64,000 nt of DNA, from contig JAHEJW010000002.1 of assembly GCA_024638655.1 (NCBI GenBank), positions 62,001-126,000 on the forward strand, in the 5' to 3' direction. This DNA comes from a bacterium (GTDB lineage Bacteria > Actinomycetota > Acidimicrobiia > Spongiisociales > ZC4RG35). Position 1 is the first letter of the stretch, and each line of letters begins with the position of its first letter. A program made the position numbers and the translations under genes. Under the pieces are notes generated by a model. It was given only the letters and a program-made list of their open reading frames with translations, ran no database searches and was not told the origin of the DNA. Below are positions 41,991 to 50,870 of the stretch, in pieces.

Positions 41991-43274
41991 TCAGCCGCCT
42001 GCGGCAGCTCTCGCCTCCTCGAGCCAGCCGTCGACCAGGTCGCGATTGTCCGCAATCCAGTCTGCAGCGAGCTGTTGGATGGCCTCGTTGGTGTCGGCGC
42101 CTGCAGCCTGCTCGACATTGGCGAGCGAGACATCGAGCACAGACAACTGCACCAGCTCGAAGATCTTGTCAGCCGCCGGGTTGGCATCGACGAACTCGGT
42201 GTTCGCCGTCACCAGGATGTCGGCTGCGATCCAGCCAAGCTGACAGGTGCCGAGATCGGCAGCCTGTGGGCACTGGTCGGGTCCGATGTTGGCGGTGCCG
42301 GGTCGCTGATCGTGCGACTCGCCGCCCTCCTGACCGGTTGGGTTGGAGTCATCGAGCACCGCTTCTGTGCCGAGCCACAGCACGTTCGTGCCGGGGATCA
42401 ACTCGGTGATGTAGGCGCTGGGGGTCCAGGTGTAGATGACCATCGGCGTGCCGTCGTTGGCCTTGGCCACTGCCTCGGCCGCCATGGCGTCGTATCCGGC
42501 GATCGTCTGCACGATGTTCTCCCACGGCTCCTCACCGTTCCCGAACTCGATCTGGTTCTGGATGATGTTGTCGCAGGTGAACGACTCCTGACACCCGTAG
42601 ATCGTCGCCTTTCCGTCGCTCGGATCCGGGTCGGTCTCGTTGAACGCCGCAATGGCGTCAGGGTTGCTGTTGAGGTCGTCCATCGTCTTGATGTCGTATT
42701 CCTCCGCAAACGACTTGGTGATCAGGAAGCCCTGAAGGCCACCAGCGACCATCTCGCCCGCCGCTTCCCTGAACACGCCGGCGAAGTCGCCCGCTGCTGT
42801 GGGGGTCGGACCAAAGATGGTCAAGTGATCACCGACGAGAGAGCCATCGGGCAGCTCGGGAGCGAGCCAGCTCAAGTGGCCCGGGATCCAGCTGTTGACC
42901 CAGAAGTCGAAGTCGCCCTGTGCCATGCCCAGGTAGGCAAGGGACGGGCCAAGCTCCAACTCCGCGGGATCGCTCACGTCGTAACCCAACTCCTCGAGGA
43001 TGTTGTGGTAGACGTAGGCCTGGAAGTAGCCGGTGGACCAGTCAGCGCGACCCTGGGTGATCGAAACACCCTCGCCGGGCATCGACATGTCGTCGCCGCC
43101 GTCGTCCCCCATCGTCGTGTCTGCCGCCTCAGTCGTGTCGGAAGCAGCCGTCGTGGCGCCGTCGTCACCGGGATCAGCGGTGGTGTCACTGCCCCCTTCA
43201 CTGGGGCTACACGCAGCGGCGATCATGGCCAGGATGGCCAGGACCACGAGCAGTCTCTTTCTAGTTGCTTTCAT
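41991..43274 (-). CDS. Glycine betaine ABC transporter substrate-binding lipoprotein (ProX/OpuAC type)
   Basis: A 427-residue lipoprotein. Its signal peptide reads KRLLVVLAILAMIAAAC with the lipobox Cys at residue 22, followed by a long Asp/Thr/Gly-rich spacer (to about residue 70) typical of actinobacterial binding proteins. The mature part carries OpuAC stretches such as VNSWIPGHLSW and MVIYTWTPSAYI, whose Trp residues form the aromatic cage for trimethylammonium. ATG 43274 sits behind GGAGGAAA. It is the last gene of the importer operon, 118 bases after the permease gene. Confidence 0.92.
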   Translation of the reverse strand: MKATRKRLLVVLAILAMIAAACSPSEGGSDTTADPGDDGATTAASDTTEAADTTMGDDGGDDMSMPGEGVSITQGRADWSTGYFQAYVYHNILEELGYDVSDPAELELGPSLAYLGMAQGDFDFWVNSWIPGHLSWLAPELPDGSLVGDHLTIFGPTPTAAGDFAGVFREAAGEMVAGGLQGFLITKSFAEEYDIKTMDDLNSNPDAIAAFNETDPDPSDGKATIYGCQESFTCDNIIQNQIEFGNGEEPWENIVQTIAGYDAMAAEAVAKANDGTPMVIYTWTPSAYITELIPGTNVLWLGTEAVLDDSNPTGQEGGESHDQRPGTANIGPDQCPQAADLGTCQLGWIAADILVTANTEFVDANPAADKIFELVQLSVLDVSLANVEQAAGADTNEAIQQLAADWIADNRDLVDGWLEEARAAAGG

Positions 43275-43392
43275 TTTCCTCCTCGCTAGCTCATCGCCGA
43301 ACACGGATCACCGAGCCCGGCGAAGAAGTGCACACCTCGTGCGCACAAGATTCAATCTTATGGGAAGACGGCACTAACCCGGCCGGTGCGCC

Positions 43393-45492
43393 TCAAACCA
43401 GCTCCTCGACCTGCTCTTCGGCGGCCGGCCGCTTCGCTGTGTCTTCGTCGACTGGTTCGTCGTCGTAGACCTTCGCACGCCGGAATTCCCGCATCACGGA
43501 CATCGTGGATGCCAGCAGGAACAGTCCGCCCATCATGGTCAGGAAAGACCCGATACCACTGATGAAATTCGAGTCCGCGTTGCGGATGAAGGTGAACACC
43601 CACGCAAACGCTATGGCTGCTATTCCGGACCCGAGCCCGGCCGTGATCGTGTTCGAGATCCAAAGCCGCCGATCCTCTGTGCCAAAGACGCCGGCGCCGA
43701 CCACGGTCGTTCCCATCCCGATGGCTCCGAGTACCAGCGTCCAGATCGCGAATTGGGCTCCCCGATCGCTGAATCCATCGATGACGACTGCATCGGTGGC
43801 CTGCGCCTGATTGATCAGATTGGCGATGTCGTTGGCTATGACCGCGGCATCTGCCGGATTGAGTCTGGCCTTTTCCTCGAGCTCAGCGATCTCGGCCTCC
43901 AGCTCTGGGGTGATCACCACGTCGGCACGGCCGTCGAAGCTCCACGCCGAAAACGCTCCGGCGACGATGAGCAGCACGGCAATGCCCGCACCGATGAGAC
44001 GGCCAGTGGAAACATCGGCGCGCAGGGGATGCAGCGGCGAGTGGGGCGCGACACGGATCCAGAGAAACCCACCGACCGTGGCCAGCGCTCCGCCGAATAC
44101 GGCGATCCAGACCCCGATCTCGATCGTGGGCTCCAAGGCCAGTGGAGACGGATTGGTGAGCACAAAGGCCCCCGCGGTGATCAGCGCCACCATGCCGGCG
44201 AGGAGGGCACCGTCGACGCTCAGCCAGCGAGCCCCCCGTCCGGGCCGAAGGAACACCTTGACCACAGAAAGGACTACGAACACACCCATGGCGAGGACGA
44301 CCATGCCGAAGAAACTCCCCCCGGATCCGTCCAGCCCGCTCATCACCATTCCCGGCAGGTCTTCGTCTGCCCTCCGGCCATGGGCCGAGATCAGTCCCGA
44401 CTCTCCTACCCAGGACAGGAACGGGGCGACAACGGCCAGCGCACCACCGACCAGGGTGATGCCCATCCCAAGCCGCTCGGTGGCTCCGATCGGCTCATGG
44501 CGCTCGAGGGGCTGGTAATCGACCACGACATCTTCGTCCGGAAGCAGAGCCTCTGGGTCTCTACGGTGGGCCCAAGCCAGCCTGATTCGCTGGAACAGGT
44601 TGCCGGTGTCGGTGTCCTCGCGTTGAGACATGCGGTCTAGAACGACTGCGACGAGGAAGAATGCGAGACCTGCCGACGTGCCCAAGGCGACCGACTGGTT
44701 CGAGAGTGCCCTGAAGAGCAGACGCCCCAGGCCACCGGCGCCCATGATCGCCGCAATCCCGAGCATCGAGATGGCCAGGAGCAATGTCTGGTTGATCCCG
44801 GTCATGATGGCCGGACGCGCCAGAGGAAGCTGGACGTCGAACAGAACACGCCACTCAGGAGCCCCGTGGGCCCTAGCCGCCTCTACGACATCGCCAGGGA
44901 CCTGACGAATCCCCAGGTTGGTCAGCCGAATGAGAGGGGGTAGGGCGAAGATCATCGTGACCATCGTTGCCGACACTTCTCCGATCCCCCAGAAGAAGAT
45001 GAAAGGCAGCATGTAGACGAACGAGTGGATCACCTGCATGCCGTCCAAGACCGGTCTGGTCACTTTCCAAAGCCCGTCGATTCGCCCGGCAGCCACGCCC
45101 ATCGGAATCCCAATCAGAACGCATAGAACAACAGCTACCCCAATGAACCCGATCGTCCTTGCGGTCTCCAGCCAGTAAGCGTTGCCCAGGATGCCGCAAA
45201 TCGTCAAGGCCACCGCGACGAAGACACCCACCTTCACGTTGCGCACGAGCGCGGCAATCAGACCCATCCCCAAAACGACCCAGACCCATGACAGGTCGAC
45301 CAGGAAATCGCGAACGACCAAGTCGATCAGGGTTCGGAAGGGCCACTCGACGATATCGAGCACTGTCTGGAGGTTGTTGTCGACCCAGTCGACTGCCTGG
45401 TCCATCCAGGGGCCGAATGGAATCTCCCACTTGTCGAGCGTCTGGTTGTCGGTGAAGGAAACGGTATCTGCCTGCGCGAGGATCCAGCTCAC
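43393..45492 (-). CDS. Glycine betaine ABC transporter permease (ProW type) with long C-terminal membrane extension
   Basis: A 699-residue protein. Residues about 1-305 are a ProW-like permease (TLIDLVVRDFLVDLSWVWV, then CVLIGIPMGVAAG and the EAA loop region GDVVEAARAHGAPEWRVLFD near 207). The remaining 390 residues add roughly seven or eight more hydrophobic segments and a coiled, charged loop (LEAEIAELEEKARLNP near 567), absent from normal 280-350-residue ProW proteins. The extension may be regulatory or interact with the ATPase. ATG 45492 overlaps the ATPase stop by four bases. Substrate: quaternary ammonium compounds, by family. Confidence 0.9.
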   Translation of the reverse strand: MSWILAQADTVSFTDNQTLDKWEIPFGPWMDQAVDWVDNNLQTVLDIVEWPFRTLIDLVVRDFLVDLSWVWVVLGMGLIAALVRNVKVGVFVAVALTICGILGNAYWLETARTIGFIGVAVVLCVLIGIPMGVAAGRIDGLWKVTRPVLDGMQVIHSFVYMLPFIFFWGIGEVSATMVTMIFALPPLIRLTNLGIRQVPGDVVEAARAHGAPEWRVLFDVQLPLARPAIMTGINQTLLLAISMLGIAAIMGAGGLGRLLFRALSNQSVALGTSAGLAFFLVAVVLDRMSQREDTDTGNLFQRIRLAWAHRRDPEALLPDEDVVVDYQPLERHEPIGATERLGMGITLVGGALAVVAPFLSWVGESGLISAHGRRADEDLPGMVMSGLDGSGGSFFGMVVLAMGVFVVLSVVKVFLRPGRGARWLSVDGALLAGMVALITAGAFVLTNPSPLALEPTIEIGVWIAVFGGALATVGGFLWIRVAPHSPLHPLRADVSTGRLIGAGIAVLLIVAGAFSAWSFDGRADVVITPELEAEIAELEEKARLNPADAAVIANDIANLINQAQATDAVVIDGFSDRGAQFAIWTLVLGAIGMGTTVVGAGVFGTEDRRLWISNTITAGLGSGIAAIAFAWVFTFIRNADSNFISGIGSFLTMMGGLFLLASTMSVMREFRRAKVYDDEPVDEDTAKRPAAEEQVEELV

Positions 45493-46712
45493 AGGAACAC
45501 CTCCCTTTCGAATCCTTCGATGAGACGCTCGACTCGTCCCATCTCCTCCATGATGTCGCGAGGATCGAGGTGACCGATGAGAACTCCCTCTTCATCGACA
45601 ACGGCGATCGGCAGACCCTTTCCCGCGGCGTAGTAGGCATCGGCGAGGGTCATTTCCGGCGAGACCTTCTCGAAGTCGTCACGGAGTGCGCTCTTCAGAT
45701 CGGTGGCCCCCCTGACTGTGGCCCTGAGCCCGCCCGCGCCCGTGAGCACAGCCACGGGCCTGCCCTCGGGATCGGTGACGAAGGCGCCGTCTCGATCTCC
45801 CAGCGAGGAGATCGCGTCGCTGAGCGAGGCCCCCTGGGCAATCGGGCGAGAATCTTTCATGATTTCTTCCACCTGAATGACCCGGCCCTGGTCGACGTCC
45901 TGGACGAACTCTGCCACGTAGCCCGTGGCCGGTTTGGTGAGGATCTCCTCTGGAGTCCCGATTTGGACCACTGCTCCGTCCTTCATGATGCAGACGCGAT
46001 CACCGATGCGGAGCGCCTCGTTGAGATCATGGGTGATGAAGAGAATCGTCTTGTGCAGGGCCGATTGGATGTCCATCAGCTCGTCCTGCATCTGACGGCG
46101 GATCAGCGGGTCGAGGGCCGAGAAAGCCTCGTCCATGAGGAGGATGTCGGGATCCGATGCCAGAGCGCGGGCGAGTCCCACTCTCTGCTGCATGCCACCG
46201 GACAGCTCGCTCGGAGCGTTGAGTGCGTAGGGCTCCAGACCGACCAATGACAGCGCCTTCAGCGAAGCCTCATCCCTCTTCTCCTTCTCGACACCCTGGA
46301 CCTTGAGCCCATATCCGGTGTTGTCGATGACGTTGCGATGGGGGAAGAGTGCGAAGTGTTGGAAGACCATTCCCATCTTGTCTCGCCGGTAGGCCTGCAG
46401 CTCTTTTTGCGGGAGCGTCTGCACGTCTACGCCGTCCACCCACACGTGTCCCGAGGTCACGTCGTGGAGTTTGTTGACAGTGCGGATGGCCGTCGACTTG
46501 CCAGAGCCGGACAGACCCATGACAACGAACAACTCGCCTTTCTTGACGCTGAAGTTGACGTCGTTCAGCCCGATCACATGCCCCGACCGTCGCTGAACCT
46601 CAGCTTTGCCGTACCCGGCTTTGACCAGGTCGAAGGCTCTACCTCTTGGCTGCGGCCCGAAGATCTTGTAGATCTTCTCGAGCCGGATGATTTCCTCTCC
46701 GGCAGCTGTCAT
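45489..46712 (-). CDS. Glycine betaine/proline ABC transporter ATP-binding protein with CBS domains (ProV type)
   Basis: A 407-residue ATPase: Walker A GLSGSGKST near residue 60, signature LSGGMQQRVGLARAL near 170, Walker B ILLMDEAFSALDP, H-loop THDLNEAL, and two C-terminal CBS-type repeats (about 280-400; IGHLDPRDIMEEM at the end) that in OpuA-type systems sense ionic strength. The first 40 residues include FDLVKAGYGKAEVQRRSG, typical of ProV. ATG 46712 is preferred to the upstream 46754. It powers betaine import with the permease and binding protein downstream. Confidence 0.95.
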   Translation of the reverse strand: MTAAGEEIIRLEKIYKIFGPQPRGRAFDLVKAGYGKAEVQRRSGHVIGLNDVNFSVKKGELFVVMGLSGSGKSTAIRTVNKLHDVTSGHVWVDGVDVQTLPQKELQAYRRDKMGMVFQHFALFPHRNVIDNTGYGLKVQGVEKEKRDEASLKALSLVGLEPYALNAPSELSGGMQQRVGLARALASDPDILLMDEAFSALDPLIRRQMQDELMDIQSALHKTILFITHDLNEALRIGDRVCIMKDGAVVQIGTPEEILTKPATGYVAEFVQDVDQGRVIQVEEIMKDSRPIAQGASLSDAISSLGDRDGAFVTDPEGRPVAVLTGAGGLRATVRGATDLKSALRDDFEKVSPEMTLADAYYAAGKGLPIAVVDEEGVLIGHLDPRDIMEEMGRVERLIEGFEREVFL

Positions 46713-46851
46713 GTGCCTCCTCGGTCGTTCGGGAGCGTCATGCCTCCTCGGCAACGTCTATTGGGGTGACCAGAAGGCTTCAGCTCTGCTCAATGAACCT
46801 AACAGGGAACACCCGTACCTGTCGCCGTGCCGCCATAAGGTGACTCCGCTC

Positions 46852-48069
46852 ATGGATTCGAGCCCCCAACCCAGGACGACGGCTCTCGTTCTCGGGCTCG
46901 GAACGCTGGTGTCTCACGGATTCGGGCTCTCTCTCGTGCCCGCTCTACTGCCTGCGATCGAGCGAACCTTCACATCCGGGTTCGCCGCCCTCGGAGTGGC
47001 GGTGGCCGGTGGACTCGTCGCTTATGCGACAGGAGGGTTGGCGGCATCGAAGGTGCTCGACCGACTCCCCACTCGGTCGGTGCTCAACTCGACCTTTGCC
47101 CTCACCGGGATCGCATTGGTGCTGGCGGCCGTAGCTGGTTCGCCTGCCCTCATCGCCGCCCCTGTGATTCTGCTTGGCGTCTCCGCGCCCATCTCTTGGG
47201 CAGCTACCACCCATGTGGCGGCTCGCTCGGTCCATGTGAGATGGCGTGGCATCGTGATGGGTGGGGCCTCCGGGGGCGTCGGGCTCGGAGTCATCGTCAA
47301 TGGTGCACTCGTGCACTTCTTCTCTGAAGCTGACGGTTGGAGAACCGCGCTCCTTGTGGCGGCTTCGCTATCCATCGCCGTGGCCATCGTCTCTGTCCTG
47401 GTATTCCGCGCCCCGATATCTCGTCCGTCCGCCGGCTCGATTCCGGTTCGAGTCAGGAGTTCATATCGGGAGGCGCTGACAGACTGGCCGGGAAGGGTCG
47501 TGGTGCTGGGGAGCGCCGCCGCCGGCGTCAGCTCCTACACGTTCACCACGTTCCTCACGACTACGTCGGTCAACACGATGGGCTCGTCCGCAACTGCTGC
47601 GGGGGCGCTCCTATGGGTCATGGGAGGGTTGGGTGTCGTGGCATCACTGTTCCTTGGTGGCCTTGCGGATCGCAGACCACCAATTCTCATTGTCGGATGG
47701 ATGTTCTCCGTGAGTGCCGTGGCGCTTGGGCTAGTCGCGGTGAGTTGGACATACGGGAGTCTGGTGGTCGGTGTGATAGGTGTGGCCATTCTGAACTACC
47801 CGGTATGGGGTCTGGTGGCGGCCGTTGCGACCAACCGCTACGACCCGCCGAGGGCGCTGGCCGCGGTCTCCTTGGGTCTGGTGGGTGCTGCCTTGCTGTC
47901 AGCCATGGCCAACGTAGCCGCAGGGATCTGGCTCGATCGGACGGGCGATATCCGCCTGCCGGTGGGAGCTCTGGCGCTTCTCACCCTGACCGTAGGGGTC
48001 TGGCTGATGCGTACCCATCGAGCGCACGGAGAAGATCTCTCGGAGTCGGTGGAGAGGAGAGGCGCGTGA
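46852..48069 (+). CDS. MFS transporter
   Basis: A 405-residue membrane protein with about 12 helices and major facilitator features (GHGFGLSL-like start, ATGGLAASKVLDRLP loop near residue 62, GGLADRRPPILIV near 270). ATG 46852 is chosen over 46687 because the 55 residues before it are not hydrophobic and lie over the start of the divergent proV-like gene. It is divergent from the betaine importer. Substrate is unknown. Confidence 0.83.
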   Translation: MDSSPQPRTTALVLGLGTLVSHGFGLSLVPALLPAIERTFTSGFAALGVAVAGGLVAYATGGLAASKVLDRLPTRSVLNSTFALTGIALVLAAVAGSPALIAAPVILLGVSAPISWAATTHVAARSVHVRWRGIVMGGASGGVGLGVIVNGALVHFFSEADGWRTALLVAASLSIAVAIVSVLVFRAPISRPSAGSIPVRVRSSYREALTDWPGRVVVLGSAAAGVSSYTFTTFLTTTSVNTMGSSATAAGALLWVMGGLGVVASLFLGGLADRRPPILIVGWMFSVSAVALGLVAVSWTYGSLVVGVIGVAILNYPVWGLVAAVATNRYDPPRALAAVSLGLVGAALLSAMANVAAGIWLDRTGDIRLPVGALALLTLTVGVWLMRTHRAHGEDLSESVERRGA

Positions 48070-48114
48070 GGATCACGACCTCTACGATGTAGATACGTTC
48101 GCAGAAGGGCTCCA

Positions 48115-48672
48115 ATGAACATCCTGGTCGCAACCGACGGCTCACTGAGTTCCAAGCGCGCCGCGGAAGCCGTTGGCCGGTACTACAGAGAAGGCGACGT
48201 CGTCTTCGTGTTCACTGCGGTGAATCTGCCCACGGACGTGCTCCGCGAGCTCGGTGACTCCGGAGTCAAAGCGGCGTCTCAGATCGCATTGGAAGCCGGT
48301 CAGACGCTGGGAGCAGGAGACCGCGCCGCCGAACGGCTAATCAAGTCGATGTCCACGAAGACTCGGCCTCCCGTGGACTCACCCATACTGGCCGGATTGG
48401 CCGAGACGGCCAACGCCAGGATGCGGCCCATCATGAAAGCACTCGACGGCGCCGGGGTGAAGGCCGGGAGTTTCTGGCGGACAACCGACAACCGCACAGC
48501 CAAAACCGTGCTTACCGCCATGAAGGATTGTGAGACCGATCTCCTCGTGATCGGGAGCCACGGCAGGGGCAAATACGAGGGCCAACTCGGATCAACAGGA
48601 AGCAAGCTGGTCAGGGCGGCGCCGGCGTCGGTGTTGGTCATACGCAGACCGCAAGAGGATCTCTCGCGGTAG
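48115..48672 (+). CDS. Universal stress protein-like (UspA fold)
   Basis: A 185-residue UspA-family protein. The start NILVATDGSLSSKRAAEAV and the C-terminal ATP-loop pattern GSHGRGKYEGQLGSTG (G-x2-G-x9-G-S/T) followed by LVIR are typical. An insert of about 40 residues lies in the middle compared with minimal Usp proteins. Probably a small nucleotide-binding stress protein. Lies 45 bases after the MFS gene and may be cotranscribed. Confidence 0.85.
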   Translation: MNILVATDGSLSSKRAAEAVGRYYREGDVVFVFTAVNLPTDVLRELGDSGVKAASQIALEAGQTLGAGDRAAERLIKSMSTKTRPPVDSPILAGLAETANARMRPIMKALDGAGVKAGSFWRTTDNRTAKTVLTAMKDCETDLLVIGSHGRGKYEGQLGSTGSKLVRAAPASVLVIRRPQEDLSR

Positions 48673-48708
48673 GTGACCATGGCTGCCTCTGACCAGGTGG
48701 CTGCGGCG

Positions 48709-49080
48709 CTAGGAGGGCCCGGCCCGTCGGCGGATCATCTCGGAGAGGGGCCTCAGCGGCAGAGGGGAAGGCGCCGGCCCCCTGAGGACTCCTCGCACTC
48801 CGACCAGACCGATGACCCCGGCCACGAAGAGCGCTCCGGTTGCATGGGTACGGGCGGCACGAAGACACTGATCTCTGTCGGTTCTCAAATGGCTGTCCAC
48901 CCGCTCTCCCGCTGCCAAGGCGCTCCACGCATCGGGGCACTCGATCTTGATTTGGACGAACCCACTCCCCTCGTCCGGTCGCGTCCAACGTCTGACCGGC
49001 TCATCGAACGGCGTGAAGGCGGCGAAGTAGACGATCAGAGCCCCGACTGCCAGGACGAAGAGCCCGCCGGTCCGGTACAT
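48709..49080 (-). CDS. Small membrane protein of unknown function
   Basis: A 123-residue protein starting ATG 49080. It has two hydrophobic segments (LFVLAVGALIVYFAAF at the N-terminus and ALFVAGVIGLVGV near 88), with an extracytoplasmic or loop region between them holding Cys49 and Cys73. No family is recognised. It is divergent from the EamA gene to the right. Coding is likely from its even composition and open frame but not proven. Confidence 0.6.
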   Translation of the reverse strand: MYRTGGLFVLAVGALIVYFAAFTPFDEPVRRWTRPDEGSGFVQIKIECPDAWSALAAGERVDSHLRTDRDQCLRAARTHATGALFVAGVIGLVGVRGVLRGPAPSPLPLRPLSEMIRRRAGPS

Positions 49081-49142
49081 CGGGTCGAGGCTAAAGCAAC
49101 CCAAGCCCTGGCGAGTTGCGCCGGGGGTGGGAAGCTCCGAGA

Positions 49143-50024
49143 GTGACAGATCGCCGCGGTCTCATCTTGATCGTCGCGGCCGCGGGTCTCTGGGGCACCA
49201 CCGGCACTGCACAGGCCCTGGGGCCGGACGCGGCCGAGCCGTTGGCAGTCGGGCTCAGCCGACTGCTGATTGCCGGGCCGGCTCTGATCCTGATCGCCCG
49301 ACCCAGGTTGAGCGCAATCCGCTCAGACTGGCGTCCGTTGGTCGTTGCCGGGGCAGGGATGGCTGCCTATCAGCCGCTGTTCTTCACTGCCGTCGACCTG
49401 GCCGGCGTGGCAATCGGAACCGTCGTCGCCATCGGGTCGGCTCCTCTCATGGCAGGTGCCCTCAGCTGGCTGGTCGATCGCGAGCAGCCGGAATCGCGCT
49501 GGTGGCTGGCCACCGGCTTGGGCGTCGGAGGAGTCGTGGCGACATTCCTGGCGGGACGGGAACTGGGAGCGAGCAGGGCAGGCGTGGCCATGGCTCTGGG
49601 AGCGGGGATGTCCTTTGCCGTTTATCTGGTTGCGTCTCGTCGAATCGTTGTCAAACCCAATCCTGTTGCGGGGATGGCGCTCGTGTTTGCTGCCGCGGCT
49701 GGCCTGTCTCTTCCGTTGCTGGCATTCGTCGATCTCGGTTGGGTGACAACCAGAGGAGGTCTGGTCATGACACTCCATCTCGGGTTGGTCGCCACTGCCC
49801 TCGCATATGCCTTGTTCTCTCTCGGCTTGCGTTCGACGAGCGCACCGACTGCAGCCACTGCTTCCCTTTTCGAGCCAGTCACTGCCGGCCTACTTGGGGT
49901 TCTCCTCCTCGGGGAATCCCCCGGCACGACCGATTGGATTGGGATGACTCTCATTCTGGCCAGCGTGGGGCTCCTCGCCACCACCAGACACTCAAACCAG
50001 AGGATCAGCAAGGGCGTTGGTTGA
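49143..50024 (+). CDS. EamA/DMT family transporter
   Basis: A 293-residue membrane carrier with ten predicted helices in two EamA repeats (AAAGLWGTTGTAQALGPDAA first helix; GTVVAIGSAPLMAGALSWL; the second repeat ends LLGESPGTTDWIGMTLILAS). Start GTG 49143 is preferred over GTG 49116, since the family starts with DRRGLILIVAAAGLWG. Substrate unknown. It is convergent with the LiaF-like gene, ending 7 bases from its stop. Confidence 0.85.
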   Translation: MTDRRGLILIVAAAGLWGTTGTAQALGPDAAEPLAVGLSRLLIAGPALILIARPRLSAIRSDWRPLVVAGAGMAAYQPLFFTAVDLAGVAIGTVVAIGSAPLMAGALSWLVDREQPESRWWLATGLGVGGVVATFLAGRELGASRAGVAMALGAGMSFAVYLVASRRIVVKPNPVAGMALVFAAAAGLSLPLLAFVDLGWVTTRGGLVMTLHLGLVATALAYALFSLGLRSTSAPTAATASLFEPVTAGLLGVLLLGESPGTTDWIGMTLILASVGLLATTRHSNQRISKGVG

Positions 50025-50031
50025 GTTCAAC

Positions 50032-50688
50032 TCAGTGCTTGACCTCCAGACCGCCGAACAGGACGGTTGCATCTATCTGCAGCTTTGGTGCGTCGGCCGA
50101 CAGCTCGTCTTTCGCAGTTGCGTTCTCGTAGCCCCCAAATATGGGAAATCCGTTGATATCGACAACCCAACCGCGGGGGACCGTTATCTCAACTCCGGCG
50201 AAGGCCGCAAACACGTCCAGACGGGCGTCCGCGGCGAGCCGTGCATTGCGTAGGTCGAGCTCGGCGCCGCCGAAAACGGCACTGACCCTTCCACCCTTGA
50301 ACTCGGGGGAATTCGACGCAAGCTCACTCCCCGAGAAGAGGTTGAAGGTGTTAACGGCATCACCGGCCTCACTCACCCCGGACCCGATGCCTCTTCCAAA
50401 GAGGAACAACAAGCCGATGGCAATGATCAACACCGGTAGTAGGACGTCGAGGGAGTCGACAACACCCGTCGTCCTAAGGAGGATCAAGGCGCCCCCTCCG
50501 ATGAGTAGGGCGGGAACCATCCAGTGACGACGGTTGCTCGCCAGACTGATGAGTCCGCCCCCTATCAGGGCAACAGGCCACCATTCCGAGATCACTTCTC
50601 CAGCGTCGAGGGCTCCGAGATTGTCGAGCAGGAGAAGTGCTCCCACGGCAACGATCACCCCGCCAAAGAAGACTCTGCCCCAGTTCAT
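50032..50688 (-). CDS. LiaF-like membrane protein (DUF5668 plus cell-wall stress C-terminal domain)
   Basis: A 218-residue protein: N-terminal part with four hydrophobic segments (VFFGGVIVAVGALLLLDNL, WWPVALIGGGLISL, VPALLIGGGALILL, VLLPVLIIAIGLLFLFG) and a C-terminal beta-rich LiaF domain (about 130-218: SAVFGGAELDLRNARL, GVEITVPRGWVVDING, VLFGGLEVK). LiaF proteins restrain cell-envelope stress two-component systems, but no sensor kinase is adjacent. ATG 50688 follows GAAGGAGGA. Confidence 0.82.
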   Translation of the reverse strand: MNWGRVFFGGVIVAVGALLLLDNLGALDAGEVISEWWPVALIGGGLISLASNRRHWMVPALLIGGGALILLRTTGVVDSLDVLLPVLIIAIGLLFLFGRGIGSGVSEAGDAVNTFNLFSGSELASNSPEFKGGRVSAVFGGAELDLRNARLAADARLDVFAAFAGVEITVPRGWVVDINGFPIFGGYENATAKDELSADAPKLQIDATVLFGGLEVKH

Positions 50689-50870
50689 CCTTCCTCCTTC
50701 TTTCGGACAGGTAAGCACACAGAGAAATGTGCTGACCCACGCGCGAGTCTGGTGCGCCGGTCCGGGCACGGGCAGAGGCGAAGTCCCCTTTGGAGGCAGA
50801 ATCGTCGGTTACAGGGCAAAGATCACCGCCTCCGGATATGCCAGGGCGAGCAGCAGGCCCTGCATGCGGA

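Noticed and set aside
42075-43289. A 404-residue plus-strand ORF
   Set aside because: Antisense of the betaine-binding lipoprotein, whose signal peptide and family motifs are clear.
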